A stretch of 54,992 nt of DNA. Origin: Acidobacteria bacterium UBA2990 (GTDB lineage Bacteria > Acidobacteriota > Vicinamibacteria > Vicinamibacterales > UBA8438). The stretch is taken from contig DEAE01000014.1 in the NCBI GenBank assembly GCA_002347025.1, positions 36,430 through 91,421 of the forward strand, in the 5' to 3' direction. A model generated the notes under the pieces. The model ran no database searches, was not told the DNA's origin, and saw only the letters and a program-made list of their open reading frames with translations. Below, piece by piece: positions 9,221-17,665 of the stretch. The translations under genes and the position numbers were made by a program. Numbering within the stretch: position 1 is the first letter of the stretch; every line of letters starts with the position of its first letter.

Positions 9221-10348
9221 ATGACCATCGATCGTGAGTATGTTGTGAAGTGTCTAGTGGCGCCGCTGGTAGTGCTAGCGACGGCAGGACTTGTTTCTGT
9301 CATTCCACAGAGTGCGGTAGCGCAGTCTGGCGGGAGTGAGAGTGATTTCATCGACCGCGGACTTCCTAATCCCACCGGAGAGGTGATCCTGAACTGGGCG
9401 CCACTCCCCGATAATCGTGTTTGGGGTTCGACGGCTGGAATCGATATTGGGCCGGATGGCCACGTGTGGGCCTATGATCGATGCGGTGGGCTTGGGTTAG
9501 CTGGAGGTTGCGAGGCTAATCCGACTCGTGATCCAATCTTCAAGTTCAACAAAGATACCGGTGCTGTTATGACCAGTTTTGGTGCTGGGCTATTTGTGTT
9601 ACCCCACGGTATTCATGTCGACGATGATGGCAATGTGTGGGTTACTGACTCGCAGGGGAACGAGGGTGGCACCAAGGGGCATCAGGTCATTAAGTTCAGC
9701 CCAGACGGAGAGGTTTTACTGCGGCTTGGTAGGGCTGGGCAGCCAGGGAGTGGGTCGGGTCAACTCAACGAGCCATGTGATGTGATTACCGCCCCAAATG
9801 GCGACATTTTTGTCTCTGATGGGCATAGCGGACAAAATCCTGACCCGCCGGCTGGAGCGACGGGACGTATCCTGAAATTTGCGCCCGATGGAACCTTCAT
9901 TAAGGAGTGGGGTGAGATCGGCTTCCGACCTGGGCAATTCCGGACCCCTCATGCGATGGAATTTGATTCTCAGGGGCGTCTTTACGTGGCTGACCGCGGA
10001 AACCATCGGATCCAGATCTTCGATCAAGAAGGGGAGCTACTGGACATCTATATGCAATACAGCCGAATTAGTGGGCTGTTTATTTCGGATGATGACACTC
10101 TTTATGCTATCGATTCAGAGTCGGGCGTGGGTAACCACCCGGGGTGGAAGACCGGTGTGCGTATTGGTCCAGCTGGAGAGGATCGCCTGACTGGATTTGT
10201 GCCGCCGCACGCGCATGAGACGCGGGTTTTACAGGGAGTGGCAGGTGAAGGCGTGGCGGCTGATGGAGATGGCAATATCTACGCGGCTGAAGGCCCAGGA
10301 TCGCGCCCGACTGCCGGCGGAGGCATTACAAAATATGTTGTGAGGTGA
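9221..10348 (+). CDS. Secreted NHL-repeat beta-propeller protein
   Basis: 375 residues from ATG 9221, preceded by GAGGAG (9208-9213). The signal peptide ends near SAVAQSG. At least four NHL units are visible: LPHGIHVDDDGNVWVTDSQG, LNEPCDVITAPNGDIFVSDG, TPHAMEFDSQGRLYVADRGN and HRIQIFDQEGELL. This resembles the peptidyl-alpha-hydroxyglycine lyase (PAL)-like propellers often annotated in acidobacterial genomes, but no enzymatic role can be claimed. It is probably co-transcribed with the upstream propeller gene, and the unit ends at a strong terminator just downstream. Confidence 0.85.
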   Translation: MTIDREYVVKCLVAPLVVLATAGLVSVIPQSAVAQSGGSESDFIDRGLPNPTGEVILNWAPLPDNRVWGSTAGIDIGPDGHVWAYDRCGGLGLAGGCEANPTRDPIFKFNKDTGAVMTSFGAGLFVLPHGIHVDDDGNVWVTDSQGNEGGTKGHQVIKFSPDGEVLLRLGRAGQPGSGSGQLNEPCDVITAPNGDIFVSDGHSGQNPDPPAGATGRILKFAPDGTFIKEWGEIGFRPGQFRTPHAMEFDSQGRLYVADRGNHRIQIFDQEGELLDIYMQYSRISGLFISDDDTLYAIDSESGVGNHPGWKTGVRIGPAGEDRLTGFVPPHAHETRVLQGVAGEGVAADGDGNIYAAEGPGSRPTAGGGITKYVVR

Positions 10349-10369
10349 ACCCTTTCTTCTGGAGTGAGG

Positions 10370-10404
10370 GACCGGGTCCTGTGTTAGTAGGACCCGGTCT
10401 TTTT
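10370..10404. terminator. Rho-independent terminator between convergent genes
   Basis: A perfect 11-bp stem (GACCGGGTCCT at 10370-10380 against 10389-10399) encloses an 8-base loop and is followed by TTTTT on the plus strand. It lies 21 bases after the NHL gene stop and directly beyond the stop of the reverse-strand lipoprotein gene, so it may serve both directions. The T run favours the plus strand. Confidence 0.88.
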
Positions 10405-10406
10405 GT

Positions 10407-11375
10407 TTATTGGAACTCGACACGGGTTACGCTTGGAGGCAACCCATCACCGAAGTGAGGATGGACTACGTAAACATCATCGTCGACTACTGCTGCGGTT
10501 GTGGCTTGGGTCTCATAAGTAGCGACACTGTCTAGGTCGGCCGTGGCCCAGGCGTCGGTGCTTGTTAGCGCGACAACTCGGTTGCCGGAGTTGCTGACTA
10601 TCGCTAGTCGGCCGACGGACCAAACCATCCCGTCTTGTCCGGGTATTTCTTCAGGGAGCACAACAGGCGTGGCCGCTGCGGGTTCGGCAATAGGAACTTT
10701 CCAGAGTTCATCACCCCGTGCTACCAATAGGTATCCTGATGGGTGCACGACGATTCCATTGGGTCCTTGGCCATCATGGAACTGATGGAGGACCGAAGCT
10801 TCATAATTGTTGCCGACGCGATAAATCACGTTCATTCTAGTGTCGGTTACATACGCTGTTCCGTTATCGTCGACGGCCACATCATTGGCGAAGAAAGCGG
10901 CTTCAACCGGGAGAGGGTCGATGGTAGCAGCTAGGTCGACCATGGCGATGCGGGTCCCATTCTGAAGATCATAGACGCCTAGCATCGCTTGTCCAGCTGT
11001 GTTCCCTTCAAAGACGGATCGGTCTGCGTTCGCTACGAGCAACCTGTTGCGCAACTCGTCGACTTCGATGCCGACTGACGAGATTAGATCCGGATCAGTT
11101 ACGATGGTGGTGAGGCTGCCATCGGGATGTAATTGGAAAATGGAGCCTTCGGTGAGTGACCCGGTCAAAATGCGGTTGTGAGTCATGTCATACTCAACTC
11201 CCTCAGGAATGAAACCTCCCCGTTCAGCAGTGATGACCTCACCGAACGGTTGGGATTCTTCCAACATCACTTCGGTAGAAGCTGTTGCTGACTCTGGATC
11301 CGGGGCTTCTGAGGCGGTCGAACATCCGATGAACAGACTGCCTGCGAGAGCAAGCACTGATGGTTGGGTTCGCAT
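10407..11375 (-). CDS. SMP-30/NHL-like beta-propeller lipoprotein
   Basis: 322 residues from ATG 11375, with AGGAGG about 10 bases upstream. The N-terminus (LAGSLFIGC) is a lipoprotein signal with the lipid-bearing cysteine near residue 19, followed by an acidic, flexible linker rich in Glu, Ala and Ser. The body repeats GVEYD..NRILTG, GIEVDELRNRLLVAN, DVAVDDNGTAYVTDT and GIVVHPSGYLLVARG. These are propeller blades as in SMP-30/gluconolactonase-like and strictosidine-synthase-like proteins. It is probably anchored in the outer membrane facing the periplasm. No catalytic metal ligands can be assigned by eye. It converges on the NHL gene and shares its terminator. Confidence 0.82.
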   Translation of the reverse strand: MRTQPSVLALAGSLFIGCSTASEAPDPESATASTEVMLEESQPFGEVITAERGGFIPEGVEYDMTHNRILTGSLTEGSIFQLHPDGSLTTIVTDPDLISSVGIEVDELRNRLLVANADRSVFEGNTAGQAMLGVYDLQNGTRIAMVDLAATIDPLPVEAAFFANDVAVDDNGTAYVTDTRMNVIYRVGNNYEASVLHQFHDGQGPNGIVVHPSGYLLVARGDELWKVPIAEPAAATPVVLPEEIPGQDGMVWSVGRLAIVSNSGNRVVALTSTDAWATADLDSVATYETQATTAAVVDDDVYVVHPHFGDGLPPSVTRVEFQ

Positions 11376-11599
11376 GGCTTGATTACCTCCTTCCGCTAGT
11401 TATTGTACGAGTTGCGTACGCCGGCTCTGCCGCTGGGGGTTTGCCATTAGTTTCCGGTGGCAGGGTGGATTGTAGAACTGAATGACCTTCATCGTCGACT
11501 TGGGATTATGCTCATGGAGAGTGGATGGCGCAATGGGGTCAGCTGTACTCACTTTAGATAACATCGCAGGTCGATCTGTTTTCGAGAGCTTGACTGTTT

Positions 11600-13432
11600 A
11601 TGAAAGTAATTGGTCTGTCCGGAATCGCTAATCCTTTGCGCCGCAATATTGCGATCATCGCGCATGTCGACCATGGTAAGACCACTTTGGTGGATGCCAT
11701 GCTCCACCAAAGTGGCGTGTTTCGCGCGAATGAACGCGTGGAGGAACGAGCTCTCGACAATATAGATTTAGAACGCGAACGTGGTATCACGATCATGGCC
11801 AAGAATACGGCCATTCGCTATCGGGACCTGCTTATCAATATCGTTGATACACCTGGCCATGCCGATTTCGGTGGCGAGGTTGAGCGGACGCTGACGATGG
11901 TGGATGGGGTGTTGCTGTTGGTGGATGCTTCAGAGGGTCCGTTGCCGCAGACGAGGTTCGTACTACGGAAAGCCCTTGAACAAGGGTTGCCACCGATCGT
12001 GGTCATCAACAAGATTGACCGGCAAGATGCTCGACCGGCCGAAGTGCTTGACGAAATTTACGACTTATTTATCGACCTCGACGCGAGTGAGGATCAACTT
12101 GAGTTCCCGGTCGTCTACGCTAACGGCAAGGCTGGAATCGCTACCCTGGAAGCTGGCGAGACAGGCCACACCCTTCGTCCGTTACTCGATACCATTGTCG
12201 AGCGCATGCCACCTCCGTCTGGGAATCCGGAGGCACCGCTGCAAGTCCTAGTGGCAAATTTGGATTCTAGTGATTACTTGGGCCGTATAGCGATTGGACG
12301 GGTTGTTAATGGCCGCGTGGCGCTTGGTGACCAAGTAGCTGTATCGAAACTAGACGGTGCGCTAGAACACACAAAGGTGACGAAGCTGTATGTGTTTGAC
12401 GGTTTGGGGCGTACAGAAGTAGCCGATGCTGCGGCGGGGGACATCATCTGTTTGGCCGGTATTGATGACATAACCATTGGTGAAACAATCACCAATGCTG
12501 ACGACCCGAAGCCTATCCCGCCGCTCCATATCGACGAACCAACAGTCTCGATGGTTTTTGGAGTCAATACCTCGCCATTATCAGGGCAAGATGGGCGTTA
12601 CGTGACGTCACGGAATTTGCGAGATCGTCTGGCTCGTGAGTTGGTTGGTAACGTCTCTATCAGAGTTGAAGAGACCGATTCTCCAGAACGGATGAAGGTG
12701 ATTGGCAGAGGCGAACTCCAATTATCGATTCTTGTGGAGATGATGCGGCGGGAAGGGTACGAAATTCAGGTGTCACGTCCAGAGATTGTCACCAGGCGGG
12801 TCAAGGGCCGGATCGAGGAGCCGGTTGAGGAGTTGATCATCGACGTGGCGGAAGATTATCAAGGGGTGGTGATAGCTCAACTTGGGACCCGCAGAGCTAC
12901 GATGACGAAGATGGTTAATCATGGCAGCGGTCGCATCAGGCTTGAGTTTAGGATTCCAACCCGTGGCCTCATCGGGTTCCGGTCGCAATTTCTTACGGAT
13001 ACCCGAGGGACAGGCATTATGAATAACCTCTTTGTGGGGTGGGAACCGTGGCACGGGCCGATCGCTGGTCGTACGAGTGGAGCATTGGTCGCCGACCGGT
13101 TTGGAAAAGCAACCGCCTATGCCATCTACAATCTTCAGGAGCGCGGTGAAATTTTTATTGAAGCTGGGACCCAGGTCTATGAGGGCATGGTTATTGGCGA
13201 GAATGCCCGTCCATCAGATATGGATGTCAACGTAACCAAGGAAAAGAAACTGACGAATATGCGCGCTTCGACTGCGGATGATGCGCTGCGATTGGTGCCG
13301 CCTCGGCTACTGAATTTGGAGCAGTCGATCGAATTTATCACCGATGATGAGCTTGTCGAGGTGACACCCAATGCCATCAGGCTTCGCAAGGGTGTTCTGG
13401 CTTCGAACCAGCGGCCCAAGCGAGATACTTAG
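11600..13432 (+). CDS. typA: Ribosome-associated translational GTPase TypA/BipA
   Basis: A 610-residue cytoplasmic GTPase, the normal length for the family. The GTPase motifs are AHVDHGKTT (21-29, P-loop), RGITI (switch region), DTPGHADF (G3) and NKID (G4). They are followed by the EF-G-like domains II, III and V and the BipA-specific C-terminal domain (PTRGLIGFRSQFLTDTRG and later EGMVIGENARP.DMDVN). TypA binds the 70S ribosome and helps 50S assembly, mainly in cold and stress. No strong ribosome-binding site lies before ATG 11600. It is a single-gene unit and the most clearly housekeeping gene in the window. Confidence 0.97.
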   Translation: MKVIGLSGIANPLRRNIAIIAHVDHGKTTLVDAMLHQSGVFRANERVEERALDNIDLERERGITIMAKNTAIRYRDLLINIVDTPGHADFGGEVERTLTMVDGVLLLVDASEGPLPQTRFVLRKALEQGLPPIVVINKIDRQDARPAEVLDEIYDLFIDLDASEDQLEFPVVYANGKAGIATLEAGETGHTLRPLLDTIVERMPPPSGNPEAPLQVLVANLDSSDYLGRIAIGRVVNGRVALGDQVAVSKLDGALEHTKVTKLYVFDGLGRTEVADAAAGDIICLAGIDDITIGETITNADDPKPIPPLHIDEPTVSMVFGVNTSPLSGQDGRYVTSRNLRDRLARELVGNVSIRVEETDSPERMKVIGRGELQLSILVEMMRREGYEIQVSRPEIVTRRVKGRIEEPVEELIIDVAEDYQGVVIAQLGTRRATMTKMVNHGSGRIRLEFRIPTRGLIGFRSQFLTDTRGTGIMNNLFVGWEPWHGPIAGRTSGALVADRFGKATAYAIYNLQERGEIFIEAGTQVYEGMVIGENARPSDMDVNVTKEKKLTNMRASTADDALRLVPPRLLNLEQSIEFITDDELVEVTPNAIRLRKGVLASNQRPKRDT

Positions 13433-13528
13433 TCGGATATCCAGTTCGCTGTGCTTCGGCTTTGTAGCGAAGCAGGATGACTTTTGAATGATGAAGGCTG
13501 AATTATGGAGTGTGGGCAGGGTTGATCG

Positions 13529-13556
13529 CTTGAGTATCGATTGAGTGGGCTATGAT
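13529..13556 (+). promoter_or_regulatory. Possible sigma-70 promoter for the NHL gene at 13621
   Basis: CTTGAG or TTGAGT near 13529-13535 lies 15-16 bases before TATGAT (13551-13556), about 65 bases ahead of the start codon. The -10 is good; the -35 spacing is short. This is a weak call. Confidence 0.3.
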
Positions 13557-13620
13557 ACAGACATCGCTGTTCAACTTCTATTTGCTGTCGGTCGCGTGAC
13601 CGGGTTTTAAGGAGGACACC

Positions 13621-14697
13621 GTGAAACGTATTGTTGTCGCTGTCGCCCTGGTGGCCTTGGCTGTGCCTGCTCTGGCTCAGGAGGAGGTTCCTGAGATTCC
13701 ATTTGTCTCAGTGCCGAATTTTTTGAAGTATCCACCAACGATGAATCTTGGTGAAACGCTCGCCGTGGCCGAGAATTCTAAAGGCCATGTCATTCTGCTC
13801 AACCATCCGGGAAGTTCCACCACGGGACCGCTGTTCGGGAACGCCACAACCAATTTGTTGGAGTTTGATGATCAGGGGAACTTTGTGCGTGAAATTGGTC
13901 AGAACGTCTATGGCTTTGGTTATGGGCACTCTGTCCGTTTTGACAATGAAGACAACCTGTGGGTGGTCGATAAGGGAACGAACGCGGTTACCAAGATTAA
14001 TCCGGCCGGCTACGTCGTGTTGAACCTTGGGCGACGACCGGAGGGTTTTGACCCCTATGAACATGTTCCTGCCAGCGAGGCCCGTGCGGTTGACGGCTAT
14101 TTTGGTGGCCCGACTGACGTTGGCTGGGACGCTGAGGGTAACATTTATGTCAGCGATGGCTATATCAACTCGCGAGTGGGCAAGATGGACAAGTGGGGAA
14201 ATTGGCTGAAGTCATGGGGCAGCTATGGCCGAGGACCTGACCAACTCCGCCTCCCGCATAATTTGCAAGTGGATCGGCAGGGGAATGTCTATGTGGCCGA
14301 CCGAAGCAATCGTCGAATCCAGAAGTACGATTCAGAGGGGAATCTTTTAAAGTCTATTGTGATGGCTGTTCCCTACGACAAGCATTACCAGCCGGTACTC
14401 GGTAATCCCAATCCCAATGCGCCAGATGAGACTGCACCGTGGACGCTCTGTATTTCTGGCGGAGACACCCAGTATCTGTTTGCTTCTGATGAGAATCCTG
14501 GTCGGATCTATAAGATGACGCTGGATGGTGAGATGCTGGGGTGGTTGGGGCAATCGGGTCGTGCCCCTGGGCAGTTCAACTGGATCCACGGTATTTCTTG
14601 CCGAGACGAAAACACCTTGATTGTTGCTGATATGAATAACTGGCGGGTGCAAAAACTACTGCTGAACCAAAGCTCGCTGCCTACCAACGACGACTAG
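13621..14697 (+). CDS. Secreted NHL-repeat beta-propeller protein
   Basis: 358 residues from a GTG start with AAGGAGG 6 bases upstream. The signal peptide (MKRIVVAVALVALAVPALAQ) is classical. NHL blades include GHSVRFDNEDNLWVVDKG, GPTDVGWDAEGNIYVSDG, LPHNLQVDRQGNVYVADRSN, RRIQKYDSEGNLL and IHGISCRDENTLIVADMNN. The TPG/YVADRSNRRIQ pattern is that of a six-bladed NHL propeller like PAL or the extracellular part of bacterial NHL proteins. It is a family relative of the genes at 9221 and 28510, though not a recent duplicate. Its role is unknown; such proteins bind ligands or act as scaffolds in the periplasm. Confidence 0.85.
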   Translation: MKRIVVAVALVALAVPALAQEEVPEIPFVSVPNFLKYPPTMNLGETLAVAENSKGHVILLNHPGSSTTGPLFGNATTNLLEFDDQGNFVREIGQNVYGFGYGHSVRFDNEDNLWVVDKGTNAVTKINPAGYVVLNLGRRPEGFDPYEHVPASEARAVDGYFGGPTDVGWDAEGNIYVSDGYINSRVGKMDKWGNWLKSWGSYGRGPDQLRLPHNLQVDRQGNVYVADRSNRRIQKYDSEGNLLKSIVMAVPYDKHYQPVLGNPNPNAPDETAPWTLCISGGDTQYLFASDENPGRIYKMTLDGEMLGWLGQSGRAPGQFNWIHGISCRDENTLIVADMNNWRVQKLLLNQSSLPTNDD

Positions 14698-14827
14698 TCA
14701 ACATTGCTGACTGGGCCGCGGGACGACGGCCGGGGTCCAGCCAGCAACGATATACCTTTACCGACTCTCAGAGATCTATTGCTGTTGGTGCCGGGGATGC
14801 CCGGGTCGTGCTTGCTGACAATAATGG

Positions 14828-14842
14828 TGAGACTGAGTCTCA
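14828..14842. promoter_or_regulatory. Fur-like 7-1-7 palindromic operator, upstream copy
   Basis: TGAGACTGAGTCTCA has perfect 7-base arms around one central base, the 7-1-7 geometry of Fur boxes (consensus TGATAATnATTATCA; the outer TGA...TCA bases agree). It ends 6 bases before the -35 hexamer. An identical copy lies 62 bp downstream. Which regulator binds it is an inference. Confidence 0.65.
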
Positions 14843-14848
14843 ATTTTA

Positions 14849-14877
14849 TTGACGACCAATCAGGTCGGATATATACT
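14849..14877 (+). promoter_or_regulatory. Sigma-70 promoter of the porin-flavoprotein operon
   Basis: TTGACG (14849-14854) and TATACT (14872-14877) are separated by exactly 17 bases, close to consensus. Transcription should start near 14884, leaving a leader of about 257 bases before the porin start. The two operator palindromes bracket this promoter. Confidence 0.7.
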
Positions 14878-14889
14878 CGTAGTTGTTGG

Positions 14890-14904
14890 TGAGACTGAGT
14901 CTCA
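14890..14904. promoter_or_regulatory. Fur-like 7-1-7 palindromic operator, downstream copy
   Basis: An exact second copy of TGAGACTGAGTCTCA lies at about +7 to +21 relative to the predicted start. Its centre is 62 bp, about six helical turns, from the upstream copy, so both would face the same side of the DNA. A bound repressor here would block RNA polymerase. Confidence 0.65.
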
Positions 14905-14986
14905 TTATATCAATGACTGATAGGCTGTTCCCCCTGTCTGATTGAGAGGTCTGTGAGGGGGACACCAGCTGAGTTTCAAGGAAGGT

Positions 14987-15018
14987 GGCCCGCTGGGTGC
15001 GGTGACACCCAGCGGGCC
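14987..15018 (+). promoter_or_regulatory. GC-rich hairpin in the operon leader
   Basis: A perfect 13-bp stem (14987-14999 with 15006-15018) encloses a 6-base loop and is followed by TATTGAAC rather than a T run. It falls within the 443-base gene-free stretch 14698-15140, which otherwise holds the promoter and two operators. It may be an attenuator, an RNA-stabilising element, or the 3' end of a short leader RNA of about 135 bases. Confidence 0.55.
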
Positions 15019-15140
15019 TATTGAACGCATGCTCAGCGCACCCCGATCAATTGGTTGCGAAGGCCATTTTGCGTCCAGTTCTCTGTATTGTAGAGAGAGC
15101 TGCCTAGGCACGCAACAAAGAAAGGATGAAGGATCTAGGC

Positions 15141-16553
15141 ATGACAAGATTCAAGGCTGACATTGCCTTGCAGGTGGTGGTTTCTTTCCTGGCTCTAGGG
15201 TTGGCCGGGTTTGCAGGAGCGCAGGTGTTAGAACCCACCGAGGGGCCACTGAACGGTTCTTTGGGCGATTCTATCGCTGCTGCGGTAGCTGCTGCTCCTG
15301 TGGGAGCTGGGGCTGAGGAGGACGAGGCAGAAGATGCTGAGGCCGAAGAATCCTCGGAGACTGAAACTGCTGCTCAGGAGCCTGATGTGGCTGAACTTGA
15401 GCGACAGATAGGTGTCTTGGCTGAGGAGATTGAAATACTACGCAGTGGTGAGACTCAAGTGCGTCTCACACCGGATGAGGCTCGGCGACTGGGACTTGCT
15501 CCCTCTGCGGCTGCGACTTACTCCGTCGATCAAGGGGTGTCGATTGCGGGCTACGGGGAGATGCTTGTTGAGAACTATGCCAACAAGGCTGGGACCAAGT
15601 CCGACATGTTGCGGGCGATTCTGTACACTGGTTATAGATTCAACGATAAGTTTCTGTTCAACTCCGAGATCGAGGTTGAGCACGGCAAAGAAATTTATGT
15701 CGAGTTTGCGTATATTGACTACCAGATGACCCCGAATGTCGGTTTGAGAGGCGGCATGTTGCTGGCACCGATGGGGTTGACCAATGAGTTCCACGAACCG
15801 ACGGTGTTCATGGGAGCGGAGCGACCGGTTACCGAAAACAAGGTCATCCCGTCCACGTGGCGTGAAAACGGTGGTGGCATCTATGGGGCCTTCGACAAAG
15901 TGGCATTTCGAGCGTATGTCATGAACGGGTTTAATGGGCAGAAGTTCTCGTCTGGTGGTGTACGCGGTGGTCGTCAGAAAGGTGCCAAGGCCAAGTCAAC
16001 AAGTATGGCATTCACCGGTCGGTTTGACATCACACCGACCCCTGGGGTGTTTTTTGGTGCCAGTCTCTACACAGGTGACTCAGGTCAGGGTGAGGTCATC
16101 GTGGACAGCACGGAGTACGGCGTCAAGACCACTATCTATGATTTCCATGCCCAGGCCCAGGTGCGTGGTTTTGATGTGCGGGCTTTGTTTGCTCGGGCAA
16201 ACCTCGATGATGTGATTCAGCTGAATCAGTTTCTCGGCAAGACCGGTTCGGCTGGAGTGGCCGAGGGGATGCAGGGTGCCTATCTACAGTTTGGCTACAA
16301 CATACTGTCTCAGGTGGTCGCAGCTGGTAATACATCACTGATGCCCTATATTCGCTTTGAGCAGGTTGACACCCAGGACAGGATAGCGAGCGGGTTCACC
16401 CGAAGCCTGAAGACTGATAACAACTACTTTACATTCGGTGTGGAATTGAAGCCGGTGGCGGGTGTCGTGCTCAAGGTTGATCATATGTGGGTGACCAATG
16501 ACGCTGGGACTGGTACGGACCAGTTCAACGTCAATCTCGGATACGCCTTTTAG
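15141..16553 (+). CDS. Outer-membrane porin with N-terminal acidic coiled coil
   Basis: 470 residues from ATG 15141, which has AAGGA 7 bases upstream; the ATG at 15126 lacks spacing for its own site. The signal peptide ends near GFAGAQV. An Ala/Glu-rich acidic stretch follows, then a short coiled coil (VAELERQIGVLAEEIEILRSG region), and then about 330 residues of alternating beta strands ending in NLGYAF with a terminal Phe, as OMP barrels do. The arrangement of coiled coil then 16-strand-like barrel resembles trimeric DcaP/OprO-type porins. It is the first gene of the redox operon, so it may supply the substrate (for example chelated iron) or let flavin or electron shuttles pass. Specificity is not evident from sequence. 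Confidence 0.85.
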   Translation: MTRFKADIALQVVVSFLALGLAGFAGAQVLEPTEGPLNGSLGDSIAAAVAAAPVGAGAEEDEAEDAEAEESSETETAAQEPDVAELERQIGVLAEEIEILRSGETQVRLTPDEARRLGLAPSAAATYSVDQGVSIAGYGEMLVENYANKAGTKSDMLRAILYTGYRFNDKFLFNSEIEVEHGKEIYVEFAYIDYQMTPNVGLRGGMLLAPMGLTNEFHEPTVFMGAERPVTENKVIPSTWRENGGGIYGAFDKVAFRAYVMNGFNGQKFSSGGVRGGRQKGAKAKSTSMAFTGRFDITPTPGVFFGASLYTGDSGQGEVIVDSTEYGVKTTIYDFHAQAQVRGFDVRALFARANLDDVIQLNQFLGKTGSAGVAEGMQGAYLQFGYNILSQVVAAGNTSLMPYIRFEQVDTQDRIASGFTRSLKTDNNYFTFGVELKPVAGVVLKVDHMWVTNDAGTGTDQFNVNLGYAF

Positions 16554-16572
16554 CGTTCCTGGGGTGTTGTTG

Positions 16573-16601
16573 CAGGTGGCGACTGAGCAGGTCGCCACCT
16601 G
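16573..16601 (+). promoter_or_regulatory. Intercistronic hairpin after the porin gene
   Basis: A perfect 11-bp stem (CAGGTGGCGAC at 16573-16583 with 16591-16601) and a 7-base loop lie 19 bases after the porin stop, with no T run. This could be a partial terminator or a stability hairpin that lowers expression of the downstream redox genes relative to the porin. Confidence 0.6.
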
Positions 16602-16619
16602 ATAAGGGGTTCGGTTGAA

Positions 16620-17186
16620 TTGACTAAGCTATTCCGATGGTTCATCCGTTTGTTGACACCAGCAGGGCTTTGTTTGTTGCTCGCGCTGTCTTCGACTACC
16701 GCGTTCGCTCAGGACGGGGTTGTGACCCGTGAAGAAATATTAGCCGGTCTGTTTTCAAGCGAAGAGATCACATCGGGTCGGGTATTTTTGACGAAAGAAC
16801 AAAGGAGCCAGATCGGGGAATTGTCCCGTGAACAGGTGCCAAGCGGCTTAGTTGCACGCTACGTCATCGCGCGTGACGGGCAAGTCGTGGGGCGTGCCTA
16901 TGTGGATACTCATATTGTCCGAACCAAGCGCGAAAGTCTGTTGATTTCGCTCGATGCCGACGGGAGCTTGAGGCGTATTGATGTGACAGCGTTTCTAGAG
17001 CCGCTGCAGTTCCAGGCGGCGCCAAGCTGGTATCAACAATACAATGGCCATCCATTGAGTGATGAGGTGTATCCGCAGCGTGCCATTCGTGCTATTGCCG
17101 GTGCTACCTTGACAGCTAATGTAACCAATGCGGCGGTTCGGCGAGTACTGGCGACAGACTTAGTCCTAGAAGGGACGGCAAGGTAA
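16620..17186 (+). CDS. Exported FMN-binding domain protein (flavinylation substrate)
   Basis: 188 residues from a TTG start with a signal peptide ending TTAFAQ. No ATG gives a full leader. Residues 160-170 (AGATLTANVTN) match the [ST]GAT-type motif of FMN-binding domains as in RnfG/NqrC and related extracytoplasmic flavoproteins. Thr163 is the likely site where ApbE attaches FMN through a phosphoester bond. HPLSDEVYPQRAI precedes it, as is usual. The Ser/Thr normally two residues before the modified Thr is Ala here. The ApbE gene is two genes downstream and the intervening gene encodes a haem-type membrane protein, so electrons could pass from the membrane to this flavoprotein. The acceptor is unknown. 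Confidence 0.85.
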   Translation: MTKLFRWFIRLLTPAGLCLLLALSSTTAFAQDGVVTREEILAGLFSSEEITSGRVFLTKEQRSQIGELSREQVPSGLVARYVIARDGQVVGRAYVDTHIVRTKRESLLISLDADGSLRRIDVTAFLEPLQFQAAPSWYQQYNGHPLSDEVYPQRAIRAIAGATLTANVTNAAVRRVLATDLVLEGTAR

Positions 17187-17194
17187 AGGTTACG

Positions 17195-17665
17195 ATGCAG
17201 CGATGGGAACAGTGGGTGTTTAACCTATTTCATGTGGTTGTGGCCGTGACGGGGTCTGTCTACTTTGTTATGAAATATGCGGTGACGCCTGTGGACCCGT
17301 TTGCCGTGATCAATCATCCTTGGCAACCGATGATGATCGCGTTTCATATCATGGCTGCACCCATCTTCATCGCGATTTTTGGAACGCTGTTCCGCTCGCA
17401 TACCTTGAATAAATTGCGGTCCAAACGTTTGGATAATAGGCGTTCTGGTTGGACCGCTCTCCTCAGTTTTTCGGCGATGGCGTTGACCGGCTATTTGCTG
17501 CAGGTTATGTCGAGTCCGACTTGGGTGACCTGGCTAATCTGGGCACATGTATCGACCAGTCTCGTGTTTGTGGCCGGATACGGTCTGCATTTGGTTGTCG
17601 GCTGGAGGCTGAGCGGGGCTTTGCCAGGTTGGTCACTGAACCGACTGAACCGCGTTCGCCCATGA
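17195..17665 (+). CDS. Four-helix cytochrome b-like membrane protein (DUF4405/PepSY-TM-like)
   Basis: 156 residues with four predicted transmembrane helices (about 8-28, 44-64, 88-106, 112-136). Histidines 13, 51, 118 and 132 lie in or beside helices, in the contexts LFHVVV, AFHIMA, WAHVST and GLHLVV, and could bind two b-type haems. This is the pattern of small cytochrome b561-like proteins that feed electrons to exported flavoproteins. Its start is 8 bases after the FMN-binding gene, and its stop overlaps the apbE start by 4 bases (ATGA, 17662-17665), so translation is coupled. The inferred role is moving electrons from the quinone pool across the membrane. Confidence 0.75.
   Translation: MQRWEQWVFNLFHVVVAVTGSVYFVMKYAVTPVDPFAVINHPWQPMMIAFHIMAAPIFIAIFGTLFRSHTLNKLRSKRLDNRRSGWTALLSFSAMALTGYLLQVMSSPTWVTWLIWAHVSTSLVFVAGYGLHLVVGWRLSGALPGWSLNRLNRVRP

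Noticed and set aside
14704..14892. 62-codon frame overlapping the redox operon promoter
   Set aside because: It overlaps the -35, -10 and first operator, and has no ribosome-binding site.
17449..17661. Longer apbE start at 17449
   Set aside because: It would lie wholly inside the membrane protein gene and lacks the leader that ATG 17662 provides.
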